A stretch of 64,000 nt of DNA from Pseudomonas laurylsulfatiphila. Its GTDB lineage: Bacteria > Pseudomonadota > Gammaproteobacteria > Pseudomonadales > Pseudomonadaceae. The stretch spans positions 250,501-314,500 of the forward strand of contig NZ_NIRS01000004.1 of the NCBI RefSeq assembly GCF_002934665.1. The letters run 5' to 3'. Of this stretch, positions 40,215 to 49,047 are shown in pieces. The translations under genes and the position numbers were made by a program. Under the pieces are notes generated by a model. That model saw only the letters and a list, made by a program, of their open reading frames with translations, was not told where the DNA came from and ran no database searches. Positions within the stretch are counted from its first letter, which is position 1; each line of letters opens with the position of its first letter.

Positions 40215-40490
40215 ATGGATGCCTACTTTTACCAGTGTGCCCACTGCGGCAACTCATCCCCTTTCATAGCTGCTCTGCAGCAACCTATTCGCTTGGCCAT
40301 TTCACTGCGCCAACCTGCGCCCGTCTCTTTCTCCCGGAAAGAGACGGGCGCTCCTACCGCTGCTGCAGCCCGCCTAGTACAAGGCTTTGCGGCATTCCCC
40401 CTCGTGACAATCGGCATGACAAATACCGAAGTCACCAGCAACAGCGATGCAGATGATGGTGCCGCAGCCCAGGGAATGGACTGCACCTGA
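40215..40490 (+). CDS. Doubtful small ORF, 91 aa
   Basis: The reading frame starts MDAYFYQCAHCGNSSPF, with a C-x2-C pair at the N-terminus that could bind metal; the rest is low-complexity. It runs through the perfect hairpin at 40317-40351, and a frame of similar length exists on the other strand. I could not identify a family. It may simply be an open frame in non-coding DNA. Confidence 0.25.
   Translation: MDAYFYQCAHCGNSSPFIAALQQPIRLAISLRQPAPVSFSRKETGAPTAAAARLVQGFAAFPLVTIGMTNTEVTSNSDADDGAAAQGMDCT
40317..40351. repeat. Perfect 15-bp-stem hairpin
   Basis: GCGCCCGTCTCTTTC and its exact complement flank the loop TCCCG. No T run follows on either strand. The function is unknown. Confidence 0.8.
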
Positions 40491-41195
40491 CTGACAGTCA
40501 GGCGCGCCCCGGTCATCGCCTCACTGCCTTCACCCGACTCAGGATCTCGCGGCACCGGTCTCGTCAGCCAGTGCAGCCTCTACCCGCCCACCGGTATCGG
40601 TGTTCAGGAGGCCAGATCATGAGATGCCCATGCTCCCGGTCGTAAAGAGCCGCCAGTCCCGCGTTAGTGGACAACCCTCACAGGTCGCAGGGGCCTTGAT
40701 CCCTGATAACACTCAACATTCTTGGCGGGATGACGTGAGGGAAAGTTTCAACGGTTTGGCTTCGAGAGGAATTTGATCATGGCATTGGTCGGTAGAAGGA
40801 ATGGGCGGAATTTTGGCTACGGCCGGCAATTGAGCTATGCCGGGCCATAGGCGTTGAAAGACCGGTTTGGCGGCTGGCATTACGGCACGGTCAAAGCGCA
40901 CAGAGATCGGTGGTAAGCGGTAATCTCTGAAGGTGGGATAGCAGAAACAACTATTGCGCTGAGTTCACTGCACGCTAGGTAAAAATCGCTACGGTCTGGC
41001 GTGCCCACAATCCGGCCATGCCTCAAACAACACCGCCTGCAATGACAGGGCTGCAGATAGCCCGTCAAACACAGTTCTTCCCTGGAGCCAGTTGGCCGGA
41101 GCCACGAAGGGCGCAGCGGGATCAAACTGCTAAGTAATCTGGGCCAACGAGCTCATATCGATTTTCCTTTTTGAGACGATCCAGGCACGCAGGTA

Positions 41196-44100
41196 TCAAG
41201 CAACATGAGTGTTCGCTGCAAGCTCATGCGCGGGCTCAGGCTTGATCTTGAACCAGAGGGCGTACATCGCTGGCAGGAACACCAGGGTCAGCACTGTGCC
41301 GGCAAACGTACCGCCAATCAGGGTGTACGCCAGCGTTCCCCAGAACACCGAATGGGTCAGCGGAATGAACGCCAGCATCGCCGCCAACGCCGTGAGAATC
41401 ACTGGCCGTGCACGCTGCACAGTGGCTTCGACCACTGCGTCATAAGGCGACAGACCGGCTTGCTTATTAGAGTGAATCTGGCCAATGAGGATCAGCGTGT
41501 TGCGCATCAGAATCCCTGACAAGGCAATCAATCCCACCAAGGCGTTGATCCCGAACGGCTGCTGGAACAGCAGCAGAATTGGCACCACACCAATCAGGCC
41601 CAAAGGCGCGGTGGCGAACACCATCATCATTGCCGACATCGAGCGCACCTGAATGATGATGGTCAGCAACATCAGCGCGATCATGATCGGGAACAACGGC
41701 AGCAATGCCTTGTTTGCTTTACCCGACTCCTCGATCGCGCCGGCAAACTCAATGCGGTAGCCCGCCGGCAGCTTTTCGATGATGGGTTGCAACTGCGTTA
41801 TCAAGGCGTTGGAGACATCGGGAGGCTGAAGACCTTCAGCCACGTCACCGCGCACGGTGATGGTCGGCGTCCGATCACGACGCCGCAGGATGGGCTCCTC
41901 CATGCGCACATCCACCGCCCCTACCTGGGACAGCGACACACGCTGGCCTTGGACGCCGGTCAGCGTGAAGGCGGCAATTTTCGACGGATCCAGACGGGTT
42001 TCACCCGCCGAGCGAGCCACCACCTGAACCGAACGAATGTCCTCACGCACCTCGGTGACAGGCACCCCCGTAAGCAGGAATTGCAGCTGTTGCGCGACAT
42101 CGGTCGAGGTCAAGCCGAATGCTTGCAGGCGATCCTGATCCAGCGTGAGATGAAGTGCCGGTGCGCGCTCGCCCAAGTCGGTGTTGACGGTCCTCATCAG
42201 GGGGCTGACGCTCATGACCGCACGCACCTGCGCGGCGATATCTCGTAACACCGTGGGGTCGGCGCCCATCACCCGAAAGGCCACCGGATACGGTGAATAA
42301 GGACCAAATACCAACTGCGTCACCCGCACCCGAGCTTCAGGCGCCAAGCCATCGGCCGCCGCTTGTCTGAGGCGGAGCTTGAGCGCCTCACGCTCTTGCT
42401 GATTCGCGGTCAGGACGACGATTTTTGCGAAGGATGGATCGGGTAGTTCAGGGGCCATCGCCAAGTAGAAGCGCGGCGCGCCCTGGCCAATGTAAGCAGT
42501 GACGATCTTGGCCTCCGGCTGCTGAGCCAACCACGCCTCGACCTTGGCCGCCGCCACATCAGTCTGTTCGATAGAGGTGCCGTAAGGCATCTGCACCTCA
42601 ACCAGCACCTCAGGTCGGTCGGACGTAGGGAAGAACTGCTTGTTGACCACGCCCATGCCCAAAATCGCAACAACAAACAAGCCCACGACGGATGTCGCCA
42701 CCAGGCCTTTGCGGCGGATCACACTGCCCAGCAGGCGCCTGAAACGCTGGTAGTTCGGTGTACCGTAAATCGCCGTATGCCCGCCTTCAGGCACCTTGAT
42801 CTGCGGCAGCAGTTTGACGCCCAGGTAAGGTGTAAACACCACGGCCACCACCCAGGAAGTGATCAGCGCGATGCCAACGATCCAGAACATGTTCGCGGTG
42901 TACTCACCAGCGGTCGACTTGGCAAAACCGTTGGGCATAAAGCCGATCGCCGTCACCAACGTTCCCGACAACATCGGCGCGGCCGTGTGGCTCCAGGCAT
43001 AAGCGGAGGCCTTGATTCGGTCGTAGCCCTCCTCCATCTTCACCACCATCATTTCAATGGCAATGATTGCATCGTCCACCAGCAGTCCCAGCGACAGAAT
43101 CAACGAGCCCAGGGTAATTCGATCGAAGTCTTTGCCCGTGGCCGCCATGACAATGAACACGGCCGCCAGGGTCAGCGGCACCGCCGCGGCAACCACAACG
43201 CCGACACGCCAGCCCATGCTGAGAAAACACACCAGCAGCACCACGCCCAAGGCAGCAAAAAACTTCACCATGAACTCGTTGACGGAGGCGCCAATATTCA
43301 CCGCCTGATCCGTGACCTTGGTCAGGCTCATGCCCAAAGGCATCTGCTCGTTGATCGCTGTGGCCTCAGCGTCCAGCGACTTCCCCAAATCCAGGCCGTT
43401 CCAGCCGTCGCGCATGACCACGCCGAGCAACAGTGCCGGCTCGCCGTTGTTGCGTACCAGGAACGTCGCGGGGTCCTCATAACCACGCTTGACCTCAGCC
43501 ACATCGGACAACTTGAGGGTTCTGCCTTGCACCGTCAGTGGGGTATTACGAATCTTCTGCAGGTCATCAAACGCGCCATCCAGGCGGATGAAAACCTGTG
43601 GGCCCTTCGCTTCTACCGAACCTGCCGGGGTTATCATGTTTTGCGTGTTCAACGCACTGAAGATGTCTCGTGCGGAAATGCCCAGTGTCGCCAAACGCTC
43701 GTAGGACAGCTCGACAAAAATGCGCTCGGCCTGTTCACCGATGATGTTGACCTTCTTCACACCCGCCACATGCAGCAGACGCTGGCGCAAGCTCTCGGCT
43801 TCGCGCACCAACAGACGTTGGGGCTCGCCCTTGGCCTTGAGCGCATAGAGCGCGAAGGTGACATCGGAATACTCATCATTGACCATCGGGCCGATCACCC
43901 CGGACGGCAACCCCTTCTGCTCATCCAGGATTTTCTTGCGCGCCTGGTAAAACTCCTCCTGGACGGCTGAGGGCGGCGTGCTATCGAGCAGATAAACCGT
44001 GGTGAATGCCAAGCCGGGCCGGGTAAAGGTCTCGGTCCGATCGTACCAACGCAGTTCCTGCATGCGTTTTTCCAGCTTTTCTACCACCTGGTCTTGCATC

Positions 44101-44282
44101 TCCTTGGCCGTCGCCCCAGGCCAGGCAGTGACCACCGTCATTTGTTTAATGGTGAATGCGGGGTCTTCCGCACGCCCCAGTTTGAAGAAGGCGTACAACC
44201 CACCCACAGAAATCAGCAGGATCAAAAACAGGGTGATTGAGCGCTCGCGTACGGCCAGCGCCGAAAGATTGAAGCCGCTCAT
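41196..44282 (-). CDS. RND efflux transporter, inner-membrane subunit
   Basis: The 1028-aa hydrophobe/amphiphile efflux pump has the expected 12 helices and two large periplasmic loops. TM1 is near 15-33, the YKLG-like FKLGRAEDP segment follows, and the WPGATA motif is near 54. TM4 carries the proton-relay acids in LGLLVDDAIIAIEMM. The C-terminal helices include NTLILIGQ and the final PAMYALWF. It overlaps the adaptor gene by four bases. The closest style is MexK/TriC-type pumps rather than MexB, but the substrate cannot be read from sequence. Confidence 0.93.
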   Translation of the reverse strand: MSGFNLSALAVRERSITLFLILLISVGGLYAFFKLGRAEDPAFTIKQMTVVTAWPGATAKEMQDQVVEKLEKRMQELRWYDRTETFTRPGLAFTTVYLLDSTPPSAVQEEFYQARKKILDEQKGLPSGVIGPMVNDEYSDVTFALYALKAKGEPQRLLVREAESLRQRLLHVAGVKKVNIIGEQAERIFVELSYERLATLGISARDIFSALNTQNMITPAGSVEAKGPQVFIRLDGAFDDLQKIRNTPLTVQGRTLKLSDVAEVKRGYEDPATFLVRNNGEPALLLGVVMRDGWNGLDLGKSLDAEATAINEQMPLGMSLTKVTDQAVNIGASVNEFMVKFFAALGVVLLVCFLSMGWRVGVVVAAAVPLTLAAVFIVMAATGKDFDRITLGSLILSLGLLVDDAIIAIEMMVVKMEEGYDRIKASAYAWSHTAAPMLSGTLVTAIGFMPNGFAKSTAGEYTANMFWIVGIALITSWVVAVVFTPYLGVKLLPQIKVPEGGHTAIYGTPNYQRFRRLLGSVIRRKGLVATSVVGLFVVAILGMGVVNKQFFPTSDRPEVLVEVQMPYGTSIEQTDVAAAKVEAWLAQQPEAKIVTAYIGQGAPRFYLAMAPELPDPSFAKIVVLTANQQEREALKLRLRQAAADGLAPEARVRVTQLVFGPYSPYPVAFRVMGADPTVLRDIAAQVRAVMSVSPLMRTVNTDLGERAPALHLTLDQDRLQAFGLTSTDVAQQLQFLLTGVPVTEVREDIRSVQVVARSAGETRLDPSKIAAFTLTGVQGQRVSLSQVGAVDVRMEEPILRRRDRTPTITVRGDVAEGLQPPDVSNALITQLQPIIEKLPAGYRIEFAGAIEESGKANKALLPLFPIMIALMLLTIIIQVRSMSAMMMVFATAPLGLIGVVPILLLFQQPFGINALVGLIALSGILMRNTLILIGQIHSNKQAGLSPYDAVVEATVQRARPVILTALAAMLAFIPLTHSVFWGTLAYTLIGGTFAGTVLTLVFLPAMYALWFKIKPEPAHELAANTHVA

Positions 44283-45400
44283 CGACTTACCTCAACCACT
44301 GAATTTTGCGGAGCATCGGCGAGTTCAGTCCTGACCTTCTCTCCCTCGCTCAGCAAGTGAGCACCCAATGCGACAACTCGATCACCCACCTGCAGATCCC
44401 CCGTCACGCGCACGCTGGCCTCATTATTCAGGCCGCGAACCTTGATCGGGCGCCATGCCACCTGCTCAGCTTCCCCGCCCACCACCCAGACCCCCGGGCC
44501 TTTACCAGCGTCGTAGAGGGCCCCCATGGGCACCTGTAATTCCTTGGCATCAGCAACATCCGTGTCAGCGATAACCACTGAGATCGTCGAACCCAGGGTG
44601 GCGTTGGAGAGTGCCCCCTCCAGCACATAACGCGCTTCAAACGTTCGGGTCTGTCGGTCGGCAGAGTCGGACAACTGGCGTAAACGCGCTTTACCTGCAG
44701 TTTGGTGCTGGCCGTATAGCTCAACCGTCGCCGCCGAGCCCAGCGCAGGACGTAGCGTCTCGGGTAACTGGATCACGGCCTCGCGCTGCCCTGAATGGGC
44801 AACGCGTACCACCACCTGCCCTGCGCCAACTACCTGCCCCGGCTCCGCCAAGGTATCCACTACCACCCCGTCAGCATCCGCCAGCAACGTCGAATAACCG
44901 GTCGCGTTTTTCGCCACATCAGCCTGGGCCTGGGCAGCGTTGAGTTGGGCTTTCGCCGAGTCGGCAGCTGCTTTGAACCCTGCGTAAGCTGAAGCAGATA
45001 CCGCTCCGACGGACACCAGATCACGGTAGCGAAGCTCGTCATCGGAGGCCTGCCGAGCTCGGGCCATGGCAGCCAGTACCGCTTCCTGCTGTGCCCGCGC
45101 GGTCAGCGTCAGGTCGTTGGCATCGATTCGCATAAGTGGCTGCCCGGGCTTGACACTCTGCCCAGAGTCCACCAAGCGCTCCAAGACTTTCCCAGGCACC
45201 CGAAAACCGAGATCGCTCTGAACTCGAGCCGCGACGATACCGGTGAATACCCGTGCCGCAGGTGCTGAGGGTTGAACCACACCAATGCGCACCAAGGGCA
45301 TCTGGAGACGAGGATCTGCAGGCGTGGCCTCGTTGCAGGCCGTCAGGGCAAACGGCAACAAGCCAATGAAAATGAATGACAGGTAGGGGCGCTGGATCAT
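44279..45400 (-). CDS. RND efflux adaptor (membrane fusion lipoprotein)
   Basis: The 373-aa periplasmic adaptor has a lipoprotein signal with lipobox LTAC (19-22). The lipoyl halves are at about 65-100 (QSDLGFRVPGKVLERLVDSGQ) and 170-195. A short helical hairpin lies between them, followed by a beta-barrel and a membrane-proximal domain. Its stop overlaps the RND start (ATGA), and it is the first gene of the pump operon. The promoter region contains the GTGAC-N14-GTCAC dyad at 45439-45462. Confidence 0.92.
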   Translation of the reverse strand: MIQRPYLSFIFIGLLPFALTACNEATPADPRLQMPLVRIGVVQPSAPAARVFTGIVAARVQSDLGFRVPGKVLERLVDSGQSVKPGQPLMRIDANDLTLTARAQQEAVLAAMARARQASDDELRYRDLVSVGAVSASAYAGFKAAADSAKAQLNAAQAQADVAKNATGYSTLLADADGVVVDTLAEPGQVVGAGQVVVRVAHSGQREAVIQLPETLRPALGSAATVELYGQHQTAGKARLRQLSDSADRQTRTFEARYVLEGALSNATLGSTISVVIADTDVADAKELQVPMGALYDAGKGPGVWVVGGEAEQVAWRPIKVRGLNNEASVRVTGDLQVGDRVVALGAHLLSEGEKVRTELADAPQNSVVEVSR

Positions 45401-45438
45401 AGAGACCTCTCAGTAGCGGATGCCCCATGCTTATTCAA

Positions 45439-45462
45439 GTGACCATTTCTGTCAATAGTCAC
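45439..45462. promoter_or_regulatory. Operator in the promoter of the adaptor-RND operon
   Basis: GTGAC-N14-GTCAC is the same dyad and spacing as at 46236-46259. On the minus strand a TTGACA hexamer lies inside it, so a bound repressor would cover the -35. Confidence 0.75.
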
Positions 45463-45575
45463 CTTCTAAGCAAATGAACGTCGCCCTATTGATCAGAGCA
45501 ACGCAGAAAGGTTAGAGATCCAGTTTTTCAGGCGCGCACGTTGATACGGATGGCAGCGCATCCGTCAGCTGCGGC

Positions 45576-46196
45576 TTAAGGCATCAGGCTGCGCAGAACA
45601 AGATTGGAGATGAGCGAAGGGGCTTCTTCAACAAAATCGAGGTTGTGCTGCAAGAGCAAAGGATTGATGAAGGGACGCAGAGCAAGATGAATCGCTTCTA
45701 CTGTCTCGTCCAACGGTGTCTTGCGTTCAAACTCACCGAGCTCTCGCCCCTCACGCACGATTTGCAACACGAAGCTCTTGATCTGAGCGTCATAGACTTG
45801 TGAGCTGGGCCATCGCTCCGACGCGGCGAACGCTGCGATGTCGTAGAGTTTACGATCGTTAAAGAACAGGCTCACACCTGTAGCGATTAAGGTTTTGACC
45901 AATCGCCGAAAACGCTCAGTCGGCGAGATGCCGTCTGCATTGATGGCCTGCTCCACAGCTGCAACGATTTCCGTCAGGCAATTGGTACAGATAGCGTTAC
46001 CAATCGCCTGCTTGGATTCAAAGAACTTGTAGATGTAAGCCTTGGAAAAACCGATGGCCTTGGCTAGGTCAGAAACCGTTGTTTTGCCGTAACCGTACTG
46101 ACTGAAATGCTCGTTGGCCGCCGCGACAATCTGGTCTCGGATGTCGTGATCGGCTGGGCCACGGGCGCTGGGCGAAGAAACGGATGGCTGATTCAT
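45576..46196 (-). CDS. TetR-family regulator of the island efflux pump
   Basis: The 206-aa regulator has an N-terminal HTH (about 15-62, with TVSDLAKAIGFSKAYIYKFFESKQAIG) and a TetR-type effector domain. It lies between the adaptor-RND operon (same strand) and the outer-membrane factor (opposite strand). The dyad in both pump promoters suggests it represses all three pump genes and itself. Ligand unknown. Confidence 0.9.
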   Translation of the reverse strand: MNQPSVSSPSARGPADHDIRDQIVAAANEHFSQYGYGKTTVSDLAKAIGFSKAYIYKFFESKQAIGNAICTNCLTEIVAAVEQAINADGISPTERFRRLVKTLIATGVSLFFNDRKLYDIAAFAASERWPSSQVYDAQIKSFVLQIVREGRELGEFERKTPLDETVEAIHLALRPFINPLLLQHNLDFVEEAPSLISNLVLRSLMP

Positions 46197-46225
46197 GCGA
46201 GCAGCTTACTCATCCCAAAGGTGGT

Positions 46226-46259
46226 TGACAACTTGTGACCAAATTGTAATATCGTCACC
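46226..46259 (+). promoter_or_regulatory. Promoter and operator of the outer-membrane factor gene
   Basis: A near-consensus sigma70 promoter TTGACA-N16-TAATAT (46226-46253) is overlapped by GTGAC-N14-GTCAC (46236-46259). The operator covers the spacer and -10, an arrangement for strong repression. The site is also 40 bases upstream of tetR, fitting autoregulation. Confidence 0.8.
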
Positions 46260-46283
46260 AACCGACCCTTTCGCAGGTATCGC

Positions 46284-47801
46284 ATGCACCCTCCTCCTCG
46301 TTTCGCCGTCTTACTGTGTTTGGGTATGGTTGCAGGTTGCGCAGTGGGCCCCGACTACTCAGAACCCAGTGTGGAATTACCCGAGCACTTCTCGGCGCAA
46401 ACGTCCAAGGCACGACAAGTGGCCGCCGCAAATGCCGATCTCGCCGCTTGGTGGAACGCATTTAATGACCCGGTACTCAGTCAGCTGATAAATCGAGCAC
46501 TTGAACAGAACCTCGATTTAGCCCAGGCAAGCGCAAGGATCGATCAGGCTCGCGCCGGTTTGGGCGCAGCTAACGCAGCCCTCCTGCCGTCGGCTACCGT
46601 CAACGGTCAAGCGGCCCGAGCCCGTCAGTCATTGGAGACTCCGTTGGGCCAAGTGCTGAATTCAGACCCTTCCTATAATCGCTACGGCAGTGCCTATGAG
46701 GCGAATTTGAATGCCGGCTGGGAGCTGGATGTGTTTGGCGGGTTGCGCCGAGGTAAAGAAGCCGCCTTCGCCAATTATCAGGCCTCGCAAGCCGGAGCGA
46801 TTGCCACACGCCTGGCAGTGGTCGCGCAGACAGCCGATCTTTACATCAGCATCCGTGGCCTGCAAGCACGCCTGGAAATTGCCCGGCAGCAAATAGACAC
46901 ACGACAACAACTGCTCACCACCATCGAACACCTCTATGCAAAAGGACTGGCAGCTGAACTGCAGTTGAACCAGACCCAAGGCGCGCTGAATCAAGCGCAG
47001 GCTAACGTTCCGGTACTGCAAGCCGGCCTTGACGCGTCAATGAATGCGCTGGATGTCATGTTGGGCAAGGCGCCCGGCACTTATAGCGCGCAGTTGACTA
47101 AGCCGGCGCCCATCCCTGATGTGCCAGGCCTCACGGACATGGGGGCTCCGGCCGACCTGCTGCGTCGGCGTCCAGACTTGATCGTTGCTGAGCGCCGTCT
47201 TGCGGCATCCAACGCACGCATCGGCGAAGCCATGTCCGAGTACTACCCCAAACTGTCTGTGGGGGCGCTGCTCGGCAGTGCCACCTCGGTATCCAGCGCA
47301 AACCTGTTCAGCAACGGCGCCAGTCAGGCTTCGGCGGCACTGGGATTACGCTGGAGGCTGTTCGATTTTGGCCGCATCAACGCTCAAATTGATTTGGCGA
47401 AAGGCCAAGAAGCCGAAGCCTTAGCCGCTTACCGCCAGTCCGTTCTGCGGGCCTGCGAAGATGTCGAAAGCGCTTTTTCGGCGCTGATCAACCGCGAGCA
47501 ACAATCGACACAACTCGCCCAGGGCGAGTCGGCGTATGCGAAAGCCCGAGCGACGTCGTTTGTCGCCTATGAAAAAGGCGTGGTCAGCCTGATCGAAGTA
47601 CTGGATGCCGATGAACACCTTTTAGCGGCATCTGATGGCAGAGCTCAGGCACAAACTGAATCGGCTCGCGCTGCAGTGGCCACGTTCAAAGCATTGGGAG
47701 GTGGCTGGCAGCGAGACGACTCAGATGCTCGCGTTGTCTCAAAAAGAGCGGGAACTCGAATTTTTTTTCCTGATCCAGGGATATCGAAAGAACTCCAATA
47801 A
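46284..47801 (+). CDS. NodT-family outer-membrane efflux factor
   Basis: The 505-aa TolC-like lipoprotein has its lipid cysteine at C19 (MVAGC) and the family start AVGPDYSEP. Two outer_membrane_efflux repeats are present (about 60-250 and 285-465), with the GWELDVFGGLRRG and WRLFDFGRINAQ strand motifs. It completes the tripartite pump with the divergent adaptor-RND operon. The last roughly 25 residues (after KALGGGW) are A/T-rich in codon use and dissimilar to relatives, perhaps a shifted C-terminus at the island end. Confidence 0.92.
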   Translation: MHPPPRFAVLLCLGMVAGCAVGPDYSEPSVELPEHFSAQTSKARQVAAANADLAAWWNAFNDPVLSQLINRALEQNLDLAQASARIDQARAGLGAANAALLPSATVNGQAARARQSLETPLGQVLNSDPSYNRYGSAYEANLNAGWELDVFGGLRRGKEAAFANYQASQAGAIATRLAVVAQTADLYISIRGLQARLEIARQQIDTRQQLLTTIEHLYAKGLAAELQLNQTQGALNQAQANVPVLQAGLDASMNALDVMLGKAPGTYSAQLTKPAPIPDVPGLTDMGAPADLLRRRPDLIVAERRLAASNARIGEAMSEYYPKLSVGALLGSATSVSSANLFSNGASQASAALGLRWRLFDFGRINAQIDLAKGQEAEALAAYRQSVLRACEDVESAFSALINREQQSTQLAQGESAYAKARATSFVAYEKGVVSLIEVLDADEHLLAASDGRAQAQTESARAAVATFKALGGGWQRDDSDARVVSKRAGTRIFFPDPGISKELQ

Positions 47802-47886
47802 AATACGGGCTGGATTAGGATAGTCGTAGGGATATATATACTAAAAAACAGAATAATTTCATTGTAGAACAAATGCTTATTTTTCT

Positions 47887-47910
47887 GTTCGAGTCCAGGT
47901 CGTGGAGCCA
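47887..47910 (+). other. attR: duplicated tRNA-Asn 3' end
   Basis: The 24 bases are identical to 38361-38384. The upstream tRNA body is absent, so this is a repeat and not a second tRNA. Confidence 0.92.
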
Positions 47911-47923
47911 GACAGCAACACCG

Positions 47924-47959
47924 AAAAGCCCCTGAATCGAAAGATCCAGGGGCTTTTTT
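47924..47959 (+). terminator. Original tRNA-Asn terminator, displaced by the island
   Basis: AAAAGCCCCTG / CAGGGGCTTTT (11 bp) is followed by a T run, 13 bases after attR. Excision of the island would put it directly after the tRNA. Confidence 0.88.
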
Positions 47960-48015
47960 GTGGCCGATGACTCGCCGGGTTATTCACGCACTCCAACCAT
48001 CTGGCTCGGCATTCG

Positions 48016-49047
48016 CTATGGCGCCTCTTTGGTTCGCCAGGCCGAGGCAATTGGCTCAAGGGTTTTGGACAAGCTGACAGCGGCGTCGGTGATCACCTTC
48101 AAATTGTCGATCGTGGTCTGTGGAGCAAGATCAAAGAGGCTTACATAGTTGTTAATGTTACGGAGCAACGTATTGGCTTCATGCAAATAATCGACTTTCA
48201 AGCCTTCAACCGATTTGACCTGCCGCAAGATATCAACCCTGACATCTCGATCTGCCCGCAGTTTCTGGTACTCATTTTTTTGTTCAAAATAATGCGCGCG
48301 CTTAATCCGCAAATCGTCTCGGGCCCTTACCATCTCAGTGTATTTTATATACTCAGAAGCCTGTTCAAGAATCTTGCGCAGCAGTTCCAATCCTTTTTTC
48401 ACTAGCTCAGCTTGCGGAGCAGATATCTCAAAAGTCTTGAAAAAACTGCCATCCGGAATCAATGGCAACAAGTGATCGATCAGGTTTTTATCATCTATCA
48501 CACTGATCAAATCATCTAAAACCCTGCATTGCATCTCAATCTCTGCAAGCCGTCTGTCCAGATCACTGAGCGCCTTCACAATATCCTCATCGAATCCGAG
48601 CAAAATACTTGAATCACTTTGCCCTTCCCCCAACACTTCGATATCGTCCAAACTATTGACATAAGCATTCACTGCCTGCGCGAGCTCTCGAATCCTCCCC
48701 GCATCGGCATTAACACTTTTTATATAATCAGCTTTAAGACCTTCCAGGGTCATCATTTGCAAATCACCCGACAACTCCAGCTCATTGCTCAACCGCTGAA
48801 ATTCGATCATGAAACTCTTGAAATTTGCCTCCCTCAACATAGGAGTTACAGCCACTGCCATTCCAAAGATATTCGCATGCGCATCATTGAGCGCATGATC
48901 AAGTCGCCCCAACTTTGTTTTCAAATAATCGGAAAAATCCAGTTTCAGCTGGGCAACAATCTTATTGATAGCCTTTTTATTAAGCTTCATCAACGAATAA
49001 TTTGGCATGCGCTGCTCATGAATTATCACTGTACCGTCCATATTCAT
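48016..49047 (-). CDS. XaxB/YaxB-type subunit of a binary alpha-pore-forming toxin
   Basis: The 343-aa, almost entirely helical protein has heptad-rich segments and no signal peptide, disulfide or enzymatic motif. Its identity rests mainly on its partner: it directly follows and overlaps (ATGA) a clear XaxA/YaxA homologue and has the length of XaxB/YaxB. In the known toxins the B subunit binds A and both form large hetero-oligomeric pores. Codon use is AT-richer than in the surrounding chromosome. It is the second gene of the pair. Confidence 0.75.
   Translation of the reverse strand: MNMDGTVIIHEQRMPNYSLMKLNKKAINKIVAQLKLDFSDYLKTKLGRLDHALNDAHANIFGMAVAVTPMLREANFKSFMIEFQRLSNELELSGDLQMMTLEGLKADYIKSVNADAGRIRELAQAVNAYVNSLDDIEVLGEGQSDSSILLGFDEDIVKALSDLDRRLAEIEMQCRVLDDLISVIDDKNLIDHLLPLIPDGSFFKTFEISAPQAELVKKGLELLRKILEQASEYIKYTEMVRARDDLRIKRAHYFEQKNEYQKLRADRDVRVDILRQVKSVEGLKVDYLHEANTLLRNINNYVSLFDLAPQTTIDNLKVITDAAVSLSKTLEPIASAWRTKEAP

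Larger units (their letters stand above)
39870..41195. other. 1.3-kb mostly non-coding stretch of the island
   Basis: Apart from the hairpins at 39911-39955 and 40317-40351 and one weak reading frame (40215-40490), I see no convincing gene here. Frames on both strands are short, overlap each other and lack good ribosome-binding sites. It could be decayed cargo or hold island functions not encoded as protein. Confidence 0.6.
38385..47910. mobile_element. tRNA-Asn genomic island carrying an RND efflux system
   Basis: The 9.5-kb segment is bounded by the 24-bp direct repeats at 38361-38384 and 47887-47910. It holds a P4-type tyrosine integrase directly beside attL, about 1.3 kb of mostly non-coding DNA, then an RND transporter, its adaptor, a TetR regulator and an outer-membrane factor. 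There is no conjugation, replication or phage structural gene, so it would need help to transfer. It supplies a new terminator (38428-38454) for the tRNA it enters. Confidence 0.9.

Noticed and set aside
47887..47910. Possible second tRNA-Asn
   Set aside because: Only the last 24 bases are present; there is no D arm or anticodon arm.
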